The position numbers and the translations under genes are program-made. Shown here piece after piece: positions 22,278 to 35,654 of a DNA stretch of 64,000 nucleotides. Location of the stretch: the NCBI RefSeq assembly GCF_029873635.1, contig NC_080420.1, positions 123,636,719 through 123,700,718 of the forward strand, read 5' to 3'. The notes below the pieces were generated by a model, which worked only from the letters and a program-made list of their open reading frames with translations, did not search any database and was not told the DNA's origin. Within the stretch, counting starts at the first letter, position 1. Each line of letters starts with the position of its first letter. This DNA comes from Malania oleifera (lineage: Eukaryota > Streptophyta > Magnoliopsida > Santalales > Ximeniaceae).

Positions 22278-23684
22278 AGATATGAGTACTAAAGGGTGCA
22301 GAAGCAAGCATACTGGTATTGAGTAACAGAGCAGAGCTGCAGCTGTAGAAGTTGTGTACATAGGCCTATGTTGGCGCCAGAAGAAAACCAGTGGTGAGGA
22401 CCCCAGTTCAATTTTCAATAACAAGAATGATCCTGCTTTTAAATCTTCGGTAGTTTGTAAATTTTGATTGATGAAGGTACAATTCTACATGAAAGATACT
22501 TGCATGTTCTGTTGGCTAGTCATAGCCTCGTAGGGAACATAGAAACAGCTCAAAACAAGCCCTTGACCAGACACAGTTCAATTTTCACAGTACTATTTAG
22601 GAGCCTAGTCAGAGTACTTGTTAATTTATTATGAAGTACAAAAATGTAAGTTTTTTTTATATTACTTCATATATATATTTATCTTATGTTTGGAAATGCT
22701 TGGATTTGGAATTATATTAGATTTGAATAAAATGCAAAATACAAAATTGTATTGAAATTTGTTCAAATCAATCAAATCTAAATCCAAGGTCCGAAATTTA
22801 TGTTCTAGGAATATGATTTTATTACCAAATTGAGCTTAAATCTTGAGCTTAAAGTTGAATAGAGTTTCAAATTTAATATTCCCTAGTAAAATATGAGTGT
22901 CCTACCATGTTGATTCTGAATCAACTTGAATATACACTTACCAGAGCTTGAATTTGAAAATTCGTACTCAATTAATTCCTTCTTAGTTCAAATTCACATA
23001 ATTCTAAATCTATCGAAAGCTTAAAATACATGTTTCCAAATACAAAATGAAAGATAGGTGTGGGCACCCAGCACACTCTTGTTATTTGGACTCACAGAAG
23101 CATAGCAAAATGGTTAACAAACACTGGTCAGAATAGTACAAGTGGCTCTTTGAAGTTTGATAAAGTGCCTCCCATACCAAACATTTTGACTTTTATGACC
23201 ACCTTAGGATCTGTCACTTTATGACCCAAAAGAAAATTACATAATTTACATGCAAAATTAGTAACAGAGCTACACTGTAGCCTACACTAAAGAAATAATG
23301 GAAAGGCCAAACAGATGCAAGAAAAGGATTCATGAGATCTTTCCCAAATAATGTAGGAACCATAGAAGGAAGCAGTTGGAAGAGATTTATCATCATGCCT
23401 TTTCTGCATCTATAAGAAGCATCAATAACTTAATTGATCTAAACATCTAAGGCACATGTAAAATTGTAGCCAGAACTTCAATATAACAGCTTGGCCACTA
23501 CTGCAAATGCCATTACTCAGGAAGGGTGTCTGGCTAAAGCTAAATGTAACAAAAAGGTGGGGAAAACCCTCAGAAACAAGTGTTTGTACAACCAAAATGG
23601 CCTCTACAGCATTCTAATCTTCCATAGAGTTCCAAGGTAATGGTATCCTATCTTTTTACATTACAATGCAAGATGACACTACTT
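22278..23684. other. Intergenic region between convergent X8 and NEAP genes
   Basis: Holds both 3' UTRs and a MITE-like repeat. No further coding sequence is seen. Confidence 0.55.
22699..22788. mobile_element. MITE-like inverted repeat, copy 2
   Basis: CTTGGATTTGGAATTATATT pairs with the right arm ending AAATCCAAG. The middle (AATACAAAATTGTATTGAAA) resembles the reverse complement of copy 1 at 18559-18648. Weak outer TIRs TTTGGAAA may place the full element at about 22690-23043. Confidence 0.55.
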
Positions 23685-26600
23685 TCACCTCTTCGAGACC
23701 ACCACCAAGATCAACATAGACACAGAAACGACAATCTTGAAACCTGAGCTTTCCCAGAAATTCTGTTTTTCAACACCAACAGCTGCAGCCTGCTGCTTGG
23801 TTGCCAACTGATCTCTGAGTTCTTTCAGAGCTTTGTCCCGTCGCTCTCCCATCTGCGACAATTGAAAGAATAATGCTAAGACAACATTTAAAAAGTGTGG
23901 ACAAAAAAGAAGCATTATTTGCATAGCTAGAAGAATTTTCATTGTGGGTTATCCCAAAACTTAAACACATTTTAAATATCCACTAATATTAGGTTGTTAG
24001 AATAGTTATGGTTTTATTTCTTGAAAATATATTTTTAATTTCATCATGTGTCACTTTAATCACTTTTAGAGAGTGTAAAATCGTATGTGTAGTAATTAGT
24101 GGTATGCAGTACGCTTTGCTAATGGGAATTAAGATTACCCTTTGGAGCTTTCGTGTCTGTGCACGAGCTTCCTGGAGACAGAACTCCAACTTCAGAACCC
24201 TCTTTTTGAGTTCTTGATCAGCCCTCCGATGCTTTTCTAACTGTTCAACAAACGGATTGAAGCTCATAAATGAATAGCAAAAAAACATATGCTCTGGAAT
24301 TGTATAGGGATGAAAAAGGATAAATGTAGAAGCAAAAGAAAAAGTGGATACCTGTGATTCCAATTCCTTAGTTTTGTGCTTCCAATGAGCAGACATAATC
24401 TTGATTTCATCTCTCAGTTTAGCTATCTCTTCATCCTTAGCAATCAAAAGCTTGTTGATCTTCTCGTAATTCCTCGGAGAAACCTCATCCAATATTTTCC
24501 TCAGTTCACAATCCTTGCTTGCTCCAGCTTTGGCAACGGCTTGCATAATGTCCTGCTCAATTCTCAGAACTTCATCTTTCAGTTGCTTTTGGGAAGATTC
24601 TCTAGCTTGAAGATCCTTCTGAAGAAGATCTAATTGCCCCCCTAGCCTACTTACACGATCTTCATGCTCCTTTAATGAACTATTCTTCTCATCCAGTTCC
24701 TTTAATAGCTCCAAGCACTGAAACTGGGCTGACTGAGCTGATGCAGCACTTGTATTTGCAATTGCTTGAGTGGCTGAAAGTTGCGATCTAAGATCATCCA
24801 ACTCCTTGAGGTACTGTGCCACCAAAAAAAAAAAATTTAAATAGGGATTATAAAGAATGAACAGAACCTGCAAAAAACTAAGTTATATCAAGCACAGAGA
24901 TAAGTTATTTGCATTTTGCAATGCAAGAGCAGATGTCAAAAGCAAATGTAACTACAAGGAACCAGAAATTCCTGTTACTAGTACAACCATTCAGCAAGCA
25001 AAAACTCATCAATCTCAGCTGTTTAATTGGCGGGCATCCGCTCAAATCATTGAGCATGTTTAATTCAAGCGCCAGGAATTCTGAACAGATTCATACTGTA
25101 AAATGCAAAATAGGCCTTCAAGGAGCAACTCGATAGGGCATTCATGTACAGATAGTATTTGTTTTTAATTCTGTAGCAAGATGACAAATCACATGTATTG
25201 CAATATGAAGCTGTTATAAATGCCAGGAATTCAGGTCTAGAAAAAAAAATTATCAGGAAAAGTGATTCAAATTTAGTAGTACCCAAGTAGGATTCTTCTC
25301 TCAGAAATTCATAGCTCTTTAACAACAAATAATATTCAAGATGTCTATTATGTTCCACGGTTCAATACTAATATTTCCCAATATTCAGTGGCTAATACTA
25401 GTTCAAGGATAATTTCTGTGTTGCTTGATATCATAGGGAATTATTTACATTAAGGAGTGGACATTACATGAGCACATTCATTGATGAGTAAGGAGTTGGA
25501 TTATTTCAATGTTCAATCATACCTTTACTTGTAAAATCAACTTATGAGAACAACAAAAAGCTTAGAATTTATTTGATATTATCAACACCCCACAGCTTAT
25601 ATTTACAAAAAGACTTTGGTGTTAATATATAAAATTAGGAATCTTTGAGTTTCTTAAGAATATTTTTCTTTTGACTTGTTTAAAGCATTAGTTGAAAAAA
25701 AAAAATGCCATTAGTTTACTACTTTCAACATGACAGCTTAGATAGAGGTGAGACAATTTTGAACTTAAATCAGATGTGCTTGCATTAAGTATTTAAAAAC
25801 ATGTTTGTAGAGAATAAACAATGTATGCACAATAAAAATGTAAAGATAGATTTTAAAAATAAAAAATAGTTGCTTTCACATAATTCTCCGAAATAACTAA
25901 AATATGCTTCTGGTTTGATGATTAGTTACTAGAGATTCCAAGGGTCAACAGCAGATACATCAGCTTCTCTTCTAGTTGGGTCAAGTAGTAAACAGAACTA
26001 CTGACATATTTTTCCCATTCGGTATGATATAATGTGGGTTAACAAAGACTATTATTAGTAAGATTTCTGTACTACAGGTATTGGCTACCATAATAGTGAT
26101 TTACATTCAGCTCATTCATTAAGGCAGAGAGTGGGAACATGATTTTTCTTCCAGCTGATGATCCAATTTAAACCAAAAAAGTCTGAAGAAGTTTGACTTG
26201 AAGAAGCAAATTAATATGTTCAAATGATTCAGCAGCTAGTTTAATTAAATTCAAGAGGGGAAATTGGGGTGGGGGGAAGATGAAGCTTGAGCCAATAGGT
26301 ATCTTATTTGAGATGCCCGCCTCCTCTTCCCTATTTAAGAGGGGAACTATAATCACCCCTAGGGGGTAGCCCAGTTGACAGGGCGGGCTTTGGGATTTCC
26401 TTTCACGAGGTAAGTCATTCAGTCCATCCCGGCTTCGATTCCTGCGGCGGGCTCCTGAAATTTACCCTCTCCGTGGGCTGTGGGGTCGGCTGGCACGGGG
26501 TGCGGGATTAGTCGCGGACCGTAAAAACGGACGTGGACACCCGGATCGTATCCAAAAAAAAAAAAAAAGAGGGGAACTATAATCAAGGTACCAATACATG

Positions 26601-28145
26601 CTTTTTGCTCAACTTAAGTTTGAATGAGCAAATAGATGTCACTATCACACTTTGCTTTTTGAAAAGTAGTGCGCAGATAAGGCATGGGTAGCAAATAATT
26701 TCAGGAGACCATATTTATTGGCTAATTCCACTTTACCATAAATAAACCAGTTGAGGTAACAATCTTAAGCGTCCTCATATAAAAACCAAGCTCCAATAAA
26801 TTGCCTCCTTTCCATTTCTCCTCAATTTTTTTCCCAAATTGGTGAGTTGAAGATGCTCCCACTGTCTGTGATGAAGATGCAAACAAATCCCACAACACCA
26901 ATGACCTCGCTACCACAATATATCCCAGGGGCAAAAGGCCACAATACATCTGAAAGTGGTTTAATTTCTAAATTTATTACATCTTATTCACTCTGAGCTA
27001 AATTTCATTTCAATAGAACAAACATTCAAATGATAAAATAAGGAGAATCAAACAATACAAAAAGAACACAGTTGGGGGGGGGGGGGGGGGGCACTCTTTT
27101 CAACAAAAGCTCTGCCAAAAAAAAAAAGGAAAATCCAAAACAATGACCTAAACAATGAGGACGAGATGTGCACATAGAGGACCTAGAAGACAAACCAATT
27201 AACCAGAGAAGTGGCCTAAAACAGCATGATGCAACAAACAACCTTGTCGACCAAATTAAGCCAAGCGAAAATACAAAATAAAACTAAAAGCCCCACTTCG
27301 TTAAAATTAAGTTTGAGCTTAGGAGGCTCCATTTGAAACTTAGAAATCATGAGGAAGGGAAAAAAAATTATCACAAATAAATTTTATTCTTGATGATGTT
27401 AGAAAATACAGTGAAAATTTTTGTTTTCTTCGTTTTCTATAGCTAAATCTTTATTCAAAACGGAGCCCAAAGGATTATTATGATCAACCAAAGGTAAAGT
27501 AGGAATCAGCAGAAATGGAAGAATTTAAAATGGAGGAAAGCAGAATCACAAACAGTGATTTGTGGGACCTTCTCCGCCGTAAATGCCGAAGCCTGCAATT
27601 GTCCATTCCTCTCCTCCAAGCTCTCGTGTAATCTGCAAATCTCTTCTTCCATTTTCTTAGCCCTGCACTCTGCTTCCTGAGAAGAAATCCCACATAATCA
27701 CTCAATTTCAATATACAAAACTATGGAACCAACAAAAACCCAGATACCAAGCACAAATAAACTTAAATATAAACAACAAATCCCAGATGGTCCCACGGCC
27801 CCCACTGGCAAAAAGAACTGATCATATCGTAGAAGAAGAACAAAAAGAGAACCAAATGATTCAATTTATCAAGATTCAATACTTTTATCGCATAAAAATT
27901 AGAACATCACATGCCTGTCTGGTTAGTGTTTCCCTCACAAACGATTGTTCCTGCGAAGCCAGACGGCTCCGCACCTCCTTCAGCTCCGCCGCCAGCGACA
28001 CCACGTTCCGCCGGAAGCTCTGCTTCTTCTCGCTCAGATCCTTCAACAACGGGTCCATCTCCCTACGCCCAGTCCCGGCCGTCGCCGGCCCGGCTTCCGT
28101 CGACGGCACCGGCGACGGCGAAGATGAGTTGTCCAGAGTTGACAT
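23685..28145 (-). CDS. NEAP: Nuclear envelope-associated coiled-coil protein (NEAP family)
   Basis: Minus-strand exons: 27915-28145 (ATG), 27569-27676, 24352-24813, 24139-24240, 23685-23852 (TGA); 356 aa, one continuous frame. Almost the whole protein from about residue 35 to 320 is coiled coil (heptad-rich [50 protein letters not shown]). A basic stretch (KKRVLKLE) may be part of a nuclear localisation signal, and the C-terminus [18 protein letters not shown] is a single tail anchor. This is the layout of plant NEAP proteins, which sit at the inner nuclear membrane with SUN proteins and affect nuclear shape and chromatin (family knowledge). Intron 1 has a GC donor (CAG|GCATGT); intron 2 is 2.75 kb and carries a SINE. 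Likely orthologue of At1g09470 (NEAP3), from memory and gene order; NEAP1/2 cannot be excluded. Confidence 0.88.
26355..26567 (+). mobile_element. tRNA-derived SINE in NEAP intron 2
   Basis: 213 bp ending in an A run, flanked by a perfect 17-bp target duplication AGAGGGGAACTATAATC (26338-26354 and 26568-26584). The head has tRNA-type RNA polymerase III boxes: TAGCCCAGTTGACAGGG (A box, about 26367-26383) and GGCTTCGATTCC (B box, about 26431-26442). Its layout resembles the Au SINE group of angiosperms. It lies antisense to NEAP. Confidence 0.9.
27073..27091. repeat. Poly(G) run in NEAP intron 2
   Basis: About 18 consecutive G on the plus strand (C-rich in the NEAP transcript). Length is probably variable and hard to sequence. 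Confidence 0.9.
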
Positions 28146-28679
28146 CGCGGCTCAGAAGTAGGCTAATTTGACTGTGGCTGAAAACTTGAAAAGATGACGA
28201 TGTGATAATCTTCAGTGAATCAGAAGATGGATTATTCGAGTGAAAACCATCGCCTCCATTATCTGCATGTGAAGGCAGCAGTTGGCATTTAATTTGAATA
28301 ATAAAATTAGAAAGAAAATAAAAAGAAAAAAAAAATCCCAGCGAAACGGCAACTTTTGCAGCGGAGTAAAAAAGGGGTTGAACCGTTGAAGAATTGAAGT
28401 TCAAGATTCTACCAAAAAATAAATAATTTAATCTTGAAGTTTCAAACTTAGGACTGTTCTTAGCTTACATAACATTTGCAAGCTGTACAGATCCTTCTAA
28501 ATTAAAATTTTAAAGAAAAAAAACCCGCAATAATTGCCGTTCTTGCCAGAGAGAGAGACAGAGAATTGAAACTGATGCGAAGCCGTGTGAGAGCCACATG
28601 TTCCAACATCCCAAGAGTCCTAAACTTAAACGGTACAAATAGACCATTGAGAGAGAGAAAGAGAGAGAGAGAGAGAGAC

Positions 28680-29010
28680 CGATTCATCTAGATGAAACTA
28701 AGCTGTCTCTTCAGATACTGTGAGTGTGAAATGTTAAAAAAAAAAATTTCATCAGCATCCTAAAACAGATTAAAATCACTTTACGTCTTTACACACACAC
28801 ACCACACAGATACACACAGAGTGATTCATCTGATATGAATCGAAGCCACTCGATCTTCAGCGAGCCGCTGTGAAATGTTAAAATCTTTCTTCAACAGCCA
28901 AAAAAGATTAAATCACGTTACACTCACACACACACACACACACACTTACCTCTTCATCGGAGATGAAGACGGATAGCTAGCTCCGTTCAGCTACTGTGAA
29001 ATGTTAAAAG
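28680..29010. repeat. Three degenerate tandem copies of a ~130-bp block upstream of NEAP
   Basis: Each copy has CATC-AGATGAA or CATCTGATATGAA, then a CTTCAG or TTCAG stretch, then CTGTGAAATGTTAAAA. Copies start near 28682, 28822 and 28951 and end near 28742, 28883 and 29010; CA-repeats lie between them. They sit 0.5-0.9 kb upstream of the NEAP ATG, in its promoter or 5' UTR region. Confidence 0.65.
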
Positions 29011-32000
29011 ATCGGTTTAGGTGTCCGAAAGAAGAAAACAGTGACATGCGCCGCTGGAGATGCCTCGGGGATCTGCCGGCATTGACTCTGGTTTTCCGGC
29101 AGTGATTTCTTCATCCATCCATCAAAAACGAAACTCACGATCATCACGGCCCTGGATTTTGTTCTCTCTCTCTCTTCTTTTGGCCTTGATTTTTGTTTCG
29201 TTTCGGATTTCCTCAGCCGCTCGGATTCTTGTCTAGGCATGGACAGCTGGTTCGAGGCTCGGGCAGGGGCGGGTTCCACACCGAGAGTCCGAACCTTTAC
29301 TTCGGGTACTGACAAATTCCGAAGCTGTTTGGCCCGGGTTGACCTAAGCGCGGCAAATCCAAATTTTCAACCTCTTGCTGTGATTCTTCCACGTGGCCCC
29401 CTACTGATCGTTGATTTTTAACGATCAGATGCCGGGCATTTTTTTTTTGTTTTTTTAAATAAGTATCTAGAGTGGGTCCCAGCCTTTATCATGCATGATA
29501 CGAATACGCCTGTCCCTCTAGTGGGCCCCGCATATCACCCAAATGAGAATTCAATTTCAAACGTTCAATGATTTTCTCTTTCACATTGGGTAACGTTTTA
29601 AAGGATAAGCTTAATGGTTCTAGTGGAGTTTTTATATTTAATTTATTAATTTTTTTCATATGAAAAAATTCAATTTACTACATTATTTTACAACATATTT
29701 TCTTTTATTTTTATGATTCAAAATACAATTATTAAAACAGCTACTAGATTTAGGTTGATTTATTTTTATTTTTTTTAATATTTAAAATTTCCAAGTTCTA
29801 GAATTTATATCGACATTGAAAAAATTATGAAAATATAAATGCATCATGAGAAATTGATTATATTATGCACTAACATTTGAATACAGAGCTGCTCGTTTGG
29901 AATAAGACAGAATATAGTTTAAATTTTCAGAATCAAAAGAATAATAATATTATAAATAATTATTCCTTATCTATTCTTTATTATGAATTTATGGACTAAA
30001 AATATTTCACATTATTATGTGTTTTCTAGTAATAACATAATTTCTTACATAACTAATTTTAACTAATTTATTTTTAGAAATATGCATTTCGTGAGCTAAA
30101 CGTAACTTAAGTGTTGAGTAACGTTAGTTAGTGTCCATCTGTGGCCATAAAGGGAGCGTCACACAAGGAAAGATACAAGTGGGCCTCTATTGATTCTTAC
30201 TCTCTCCTTCCGCCATGAGGGTTCATAATATCATGGACATTCCATGTTAAGCATTTTTCATAAATTTACATTAAACTTAAATTATACATAAAAAGATGGT
30301 CCATTTTTCATCTAATCGCCCATTTCCATCCTATCTCATGTTTCGAATTTGATACTTATTTGTTTATTTATTTTTATAATGGGATAATAATTCAAAGGGT
30401 CCCACCACCCTACGTCCCCATAACTTAAATAATAAATAAATAATACTTTTAACATGTAAGTAATAAATTTTAAATCATCTATGCAATGGATGAGATATGA
30501 ACTAACTTCGATCTATAAAGAGAATCCAGTGGTCCGATGGGCTTCTAATAAGTCAAAAAATTATTTAATTTTATTTGTCATTAAATTCAAATCTCTCTTA
30601 TAATAATTTTAATGTAATTCCATTAACTATTAATCTCACTGTAATGTGATTTCAATATAATTTCCTTAATTTTGTCTCAATTTCTGCACACCCCAAATTG
30701 TCAAGTTCACTATATATCCATATTGATCATGCCATATGCCTAACACCAATTTATTATTATAAATATTTTTTGGTCATACATTTGTTTCCTCTTTGCTTGA
30801 CACAACACAACAATCATAGGATTGACTTCACCATTGCAATAATTGAATCTTACTTTGTTTTACATTTAGATATTCTTCTAAGCAAGACCCATGGGGAGTT
30901 TGTACTCTTCCTTTTCAAAAATGTTGGCATATTATTCAACCGTTATATTTTTTTTAAGGCTTTAATATTAAATTTGACTATATAAAAAAAAGATAGCTCA
31001 TCTCTCATTTCCCACTCGAACAAAACATAAACATGAAAATTATAATTTTAACCTAAGAGTTAATACTATCAAAATTTTATTTATGCAAATGAGATATCCA
31101 ATCGCATAAAAATTTTAGAATCTCCTTGGTATCGTTGTTATTTTTTATTTTCTATTTCTCTTTCTTTACAATGAGTTATTTGTCAAAAAATTGGAAACCA
31201 AATTTTATGATTTTCAATTGTTTTGGTAATCTGTAGCCAAAAATTTTAATATTTATAAATATTTTATTTGAATTAAATTTTAACATATGAATTTAAATAT
31301 AATTAATATATATATATGCATAGATTTAAAAAATAATAATACGAATTAAAAAAATATTTTTACTATTTTTCAATTGTAAACCAATAAAATTTTTATTGTA
31401 AAGTAAATTTTGAATGTAGAACAATAAATTATAATAATTATAATAATTTTTTTATTATAGCAATTTTTTAATGTGTATTATTTGTAATTTTATTATTTTA
31501 ATTATATTATTATAATATTATCTAATTTAAAGATGAAAATAGCGTATTTTAATTAAGTTTTAAATTTTCTTTAATTTTATAAATGTTAACCCAAGTTGCT
31601 AGTTTTTAGTTTTTAGTTTTTAATTTCTACATTTGATTTTTTCGTTTCTGATTTTCATTTCTCTATTTTTTGACATTGATATCAAACTACCCATATTTTT
31701 TATTTTTTTTGTACATAATAATATAGCTTTTTTATCCCCAAAAAAAATAATTTTCAATATATCAACATGGTGTTGAAAAATAAAAATAAAAAAACTTGAA
31801 TTTGAAATTCAAACTCTTAATAAATATGGTACAATTGTGAATTCTTAATAAAATTATTATTTAAAATGGAAGTGAACCGTTAATCCAACAAACATTCAAC
31901 TTTCATTTTTCATTTTTGTGTTGACAAAATGGAAGGGGATCCTTTTTCATGGCTTATAAATAAATGACACGTGGAGACTCTTCTATCCTTTCAATGGGGG

Positions 32001-32606
32001 TGGAAGTACCCATCACCCCCATCCATTGCTTCAACTAAAATTCAATGAATGTCACTTCCCTATTCATTAGCATTATTAAATTTATGTTTTTTTTTTTTTT
32101 GTGACTCACTTGCTATAAATTTTGTATAGTTTTTATTTTAGAAAATTACTACTCATCGTAGGCTCGTTATTTTATGAGTTAATATAGTAAGTAGGTAGAA
32201 TAGGACCTACACGAGGTGAGATCCAGGCTTTGCTCATGTGTTATATCAGTATGTGATCATCATTCGAATAAATTACATAGGGAATCTATTCTTTCTCATT
32301 GTCTGTGTCTATTTTTTCGAATGTAAAATACATGACAAATTGATGCTAATAAATGTAGAATAGGCGACACGAGACCTATCATTTTCTCAATTGTTGTGTG
32401 AATATGTAATCATCACGAGTCACTAACGGGATGACTCGTTTTTCAACGGGCCATCATGTCCTGAGCTTTTAAAATAAAAAAATTTATTGCATGAGTTTGC
32501 GCATTAGCAAAAACATTTTTAAATTGAGTTAGGTATGACACAATTTATTTTGTTTAAATATAATTTATAATTATTAAATTTGGACTCAATTTGACTATAT
32601 TGCATT
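29011..32606. other. AT-rich intergenic DNA
   Basis: The first 400 bp is GC-richer and may belong to the NEAP promoter. From about 29580 on it is AT-rich, full of stops, with short A and T runs and no recognisable gene or complete mobile element. Confidence 0.6.
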
Positions 32607-33153
32607 TGTAACGCCCCTAAAAATTAATTCACAAATAATCATAATAATGACATCATCAAAGGTACTTCTGGTACCACACACATCATATCCTTGAACCTTG
32701 TAGGGTCCAAAGTAATATCATATCATAATTAATTTAAACAAACAAACAGTGAAAATAAAATATACTTTTACAACCATACATATCAGAGTACTATCTCTCA
32801 ACCCTAATATCAACATCCCCCCAAAAACATAATACAACTTCGAATAACTAAAACAACTAGATATAAACAAAATATTGTCCCAACACTACTCACTCTCAGC
32901 TAGCTCATTTAGGTCCCGCCCTGAAACTCGTAAACTTGATTTCCTATAGGTCCTAAAAATTTGATATATTTATTGGGGTGAGACACTGTAACGACTTGCT
33001 TATAAATCCATATAATATAATTAAAATACACAAAACAGTCAACCCGAACCCATGGGTAATGGGGACACCTGTCATTCACAGCAGAAACCTACGCAGCAGT
33101 AAATATAAATTACATTCTCAAAACCATAAAATACATAATACCAGAGTCTACTG

Positions 33154-35654
33154 TTGTGATGACCCAAAAATATATATATATGATTAAAGTACAATAATAA
33201 TAAAATAATAAAAATAGTCATTAAATTAATATCAATACAGAAGTGTTTTTCTGTAGGATCCTTGATTCCATGTTTGATGCCTAAGAAAGACCTTGTCTTA
33301 GCGAGTGCTCAGAGACCATTGCGGCTCAGTCGCTCCCTAGAGGTCGGCCTAGTCAAAATGGAATTTCATAGGATAAACAGGATAGACACTGTTTGTACAC
33401 GTAAATAAGTATATATACATAAAATAGTGTTTTGACAGACATAATTTGTAGAAATACATAATAAGATGATAATAATATAGGTATCATATGTGGGGCCCAC
33501 AAGACTATGTGGGGTCCACATGAGTCTCGGAGCCATAAGACACTGTTTATATACGTAAATAAGTACATAAAATAATGTTTTAACTGATATAATTTGAAGA
33601 AATATATGATAAAATAATAATAATATAGGTATCTTATGCGGGGCCCAAGACTGTGTGGGGCCCACATGAGTCCCGAAGCCGTATGGAGATTTACACAAGT
33701 CTCAAAGTTATGTAGGATGCATAAAATCGTATAAGAGTTATTCGAGTTACGTAGGATCCATTCGGGTCTCGAAGTTGTGTGGGGCCCACAAGACCATGTG
33801 GGGCCCACATGAGTTTTCAAAATTTAAATTTAATTCTTGTTCAAAATAAATAATAAAATAAATAAATACTAAAATTAGTTTAAAATTAATAACAATGATA
33901 ATAATAATGATAATAATGATTAGAAAAAAATAATAAAATAATAGAATAATTAATTAAGTTATTGATTAATTAATTAGGTAAGTAATTAATTAAAAAATAA
34001 TTTAGTGGGAATGGTGGCAAGCACTCCCACATGGCCTCCATCCCTATCCCATACTCAACCCATACCTTGCCCATTCTTTAATTTTTAAAAATTATAATTT
34101 CACCAATCTCCCCACACTTTTATAAATTTCATTTCTTCCCCAAAATTTTCCTATAAATAGGGAGCTCTCAACCTTCATTTTTCACAATAATTTTCCAAGG
34201 AAGAGAAGGATTAGTGAGTGAAAGAAATTGTGGTGGAGAGAGAATTTTTAAATAAGTTCTCAATCACCCACTCTTTCCGATCTCATTTCTTAAAGATAGT
34301 TATTGTGTTCGTAGCACACGGTAAAAGAAGAAGGTAAGTAAATTTTGATTATATTAGTTTCTTTTTATTTTAAATTCATACCCGAGTTTATTTTATACGT
34401 AAATTTTAATTATGTTACTTAGTTCCACAAAATTTCCATGAGTTTATTTTTACGCATATTTAATTATACCAGTTCTATCTTTAATATACTTGTATCTATT
34501 TTTGGGTTAAGAAATGTTCCAATCCCCTCAGGTAAATTTTCAGCATTTCTTTCTATTCAAAAATAAAATTATATATATTTTTAACACAAAAATTGTGTGG
34601 CATGAGTTTATTTTTACGTTACATTTTTATGAAAATATGAGTAAAGATGAGATTTTCACGATATTATTTTTTAATTTGCATAAATTATAATAAGATGATT
34701 TTAAAACCCCTTATGGCAACGGAAGTTCAAAGTTACAGATGCTCGGTACCGCAACTTAAAGTTTATACGGATCAGAGTGTACCCACACTGTTTACAGAGT
34801 GGTTATTTATGTTAGTGGATTTTTCCTGAGTGCACACCTGGTTCCGGACCAGGACTTAATAAGGAAAATCTCACTTAAAGTTTACGTACATTGATTTAGT
34901 TTGGTCGGCCAGCCAGCTAAGTCCAGTCTTCGGACCGCACAACCCAATCATGGGGGTAAACATGACTTACGGCAAACAGGCCTAAGGGTGGTTTTTATAA
35001 TATATGTTTATACATATTTAATTACGTGTATAAAATTACTGATGATTTGAAGGAAATGTGTAAGTTTACATGAAAAAGATCATTTTGGTGCTTAAATGAC
35101 AATCTAAAGAAAACGTATAAGGAAAAGTATATGTATGTTTATCATTAAATATTTTTACAGTTTTAAAGTTAAAAGTTTAATTTAGCAGTTATAGTATATG
35201 ATTGTAGAAATTTACTGTTGAAATTGATGACAAAAGTTTTATGTAGAAATTTTTAAATTTATATTTATTCTAAAAGCAGTCTTGAAGTTATAGTATTAAA
35301 TATTGTTTTACGAAATTCTTTAAAAGCTCATTTTGACCACACACTAATAATAATCTTATTTATTTACTGAGCGTCGTCTCACCCCAATCATATTTTATTT
35401 CAGATAACTCTAAAGGACATGTCGGAAATCAGGCTTAGCAAGCATGCGGGTGGGGATTAGAAAAATAAAGATTGACTAGAAATATTAGTATGATTTCAGA
35501 TATTTACGTTTGTGTAATTTTCTTCTTTTGAAATAAGTGATTGTAATATGGATGATTAGTGCTCTGATGTAATAAAAATTGAGTTTATTTGCTTCCGCTG
35601 TAAATCAGTAGTAAAAAGTTAATATCCCAGGTCCCTCGGGGTCGGGGTGTTACA
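33154..35654 (+). mobile_element. Solo gypsy LTR
   Basis: 2,501 bp, TGTGATGACCC...GGGTGTTACA, perfect target duplication ACTGT (33149-33153 and 35655-35659). Sense plus: TATA box CTATAAATAG (34151-34160), donor GTAAGT (34334-34339), a weaker second donor CAG|GTAAAT (about 34531), TTTACTGAGCGTCGTCTCAC block (35364-35384), acceptor TTTCAG (to 35403). The U3 contains a tandem duplication of about 150 bp (33386-33538 and 33539-33683) rich in GGGGCCCAC. No coding sequence. Confidence 0.88.

Noticed and set aside
26355-26460. A tRNA gene
   Set aside because: The Pol III boxes belong to a SINE: no complete cloverleaf, an A tail, and a 17-bp target duplication around the whole unit.
29004-29421. Open frames on both strands near 29.0-29.4 kb as a small gene
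   Set aside because: The region is slightly GC-rich and close to the NEAP promoter, but neither translation resembles a known protein and they overlap on opposite strands.
30698-30985. 95-codon open frame in AT-rich DNA
   Set aside because: No recognisable domain, no splice context, composition like the surrounding intergenic DNA.
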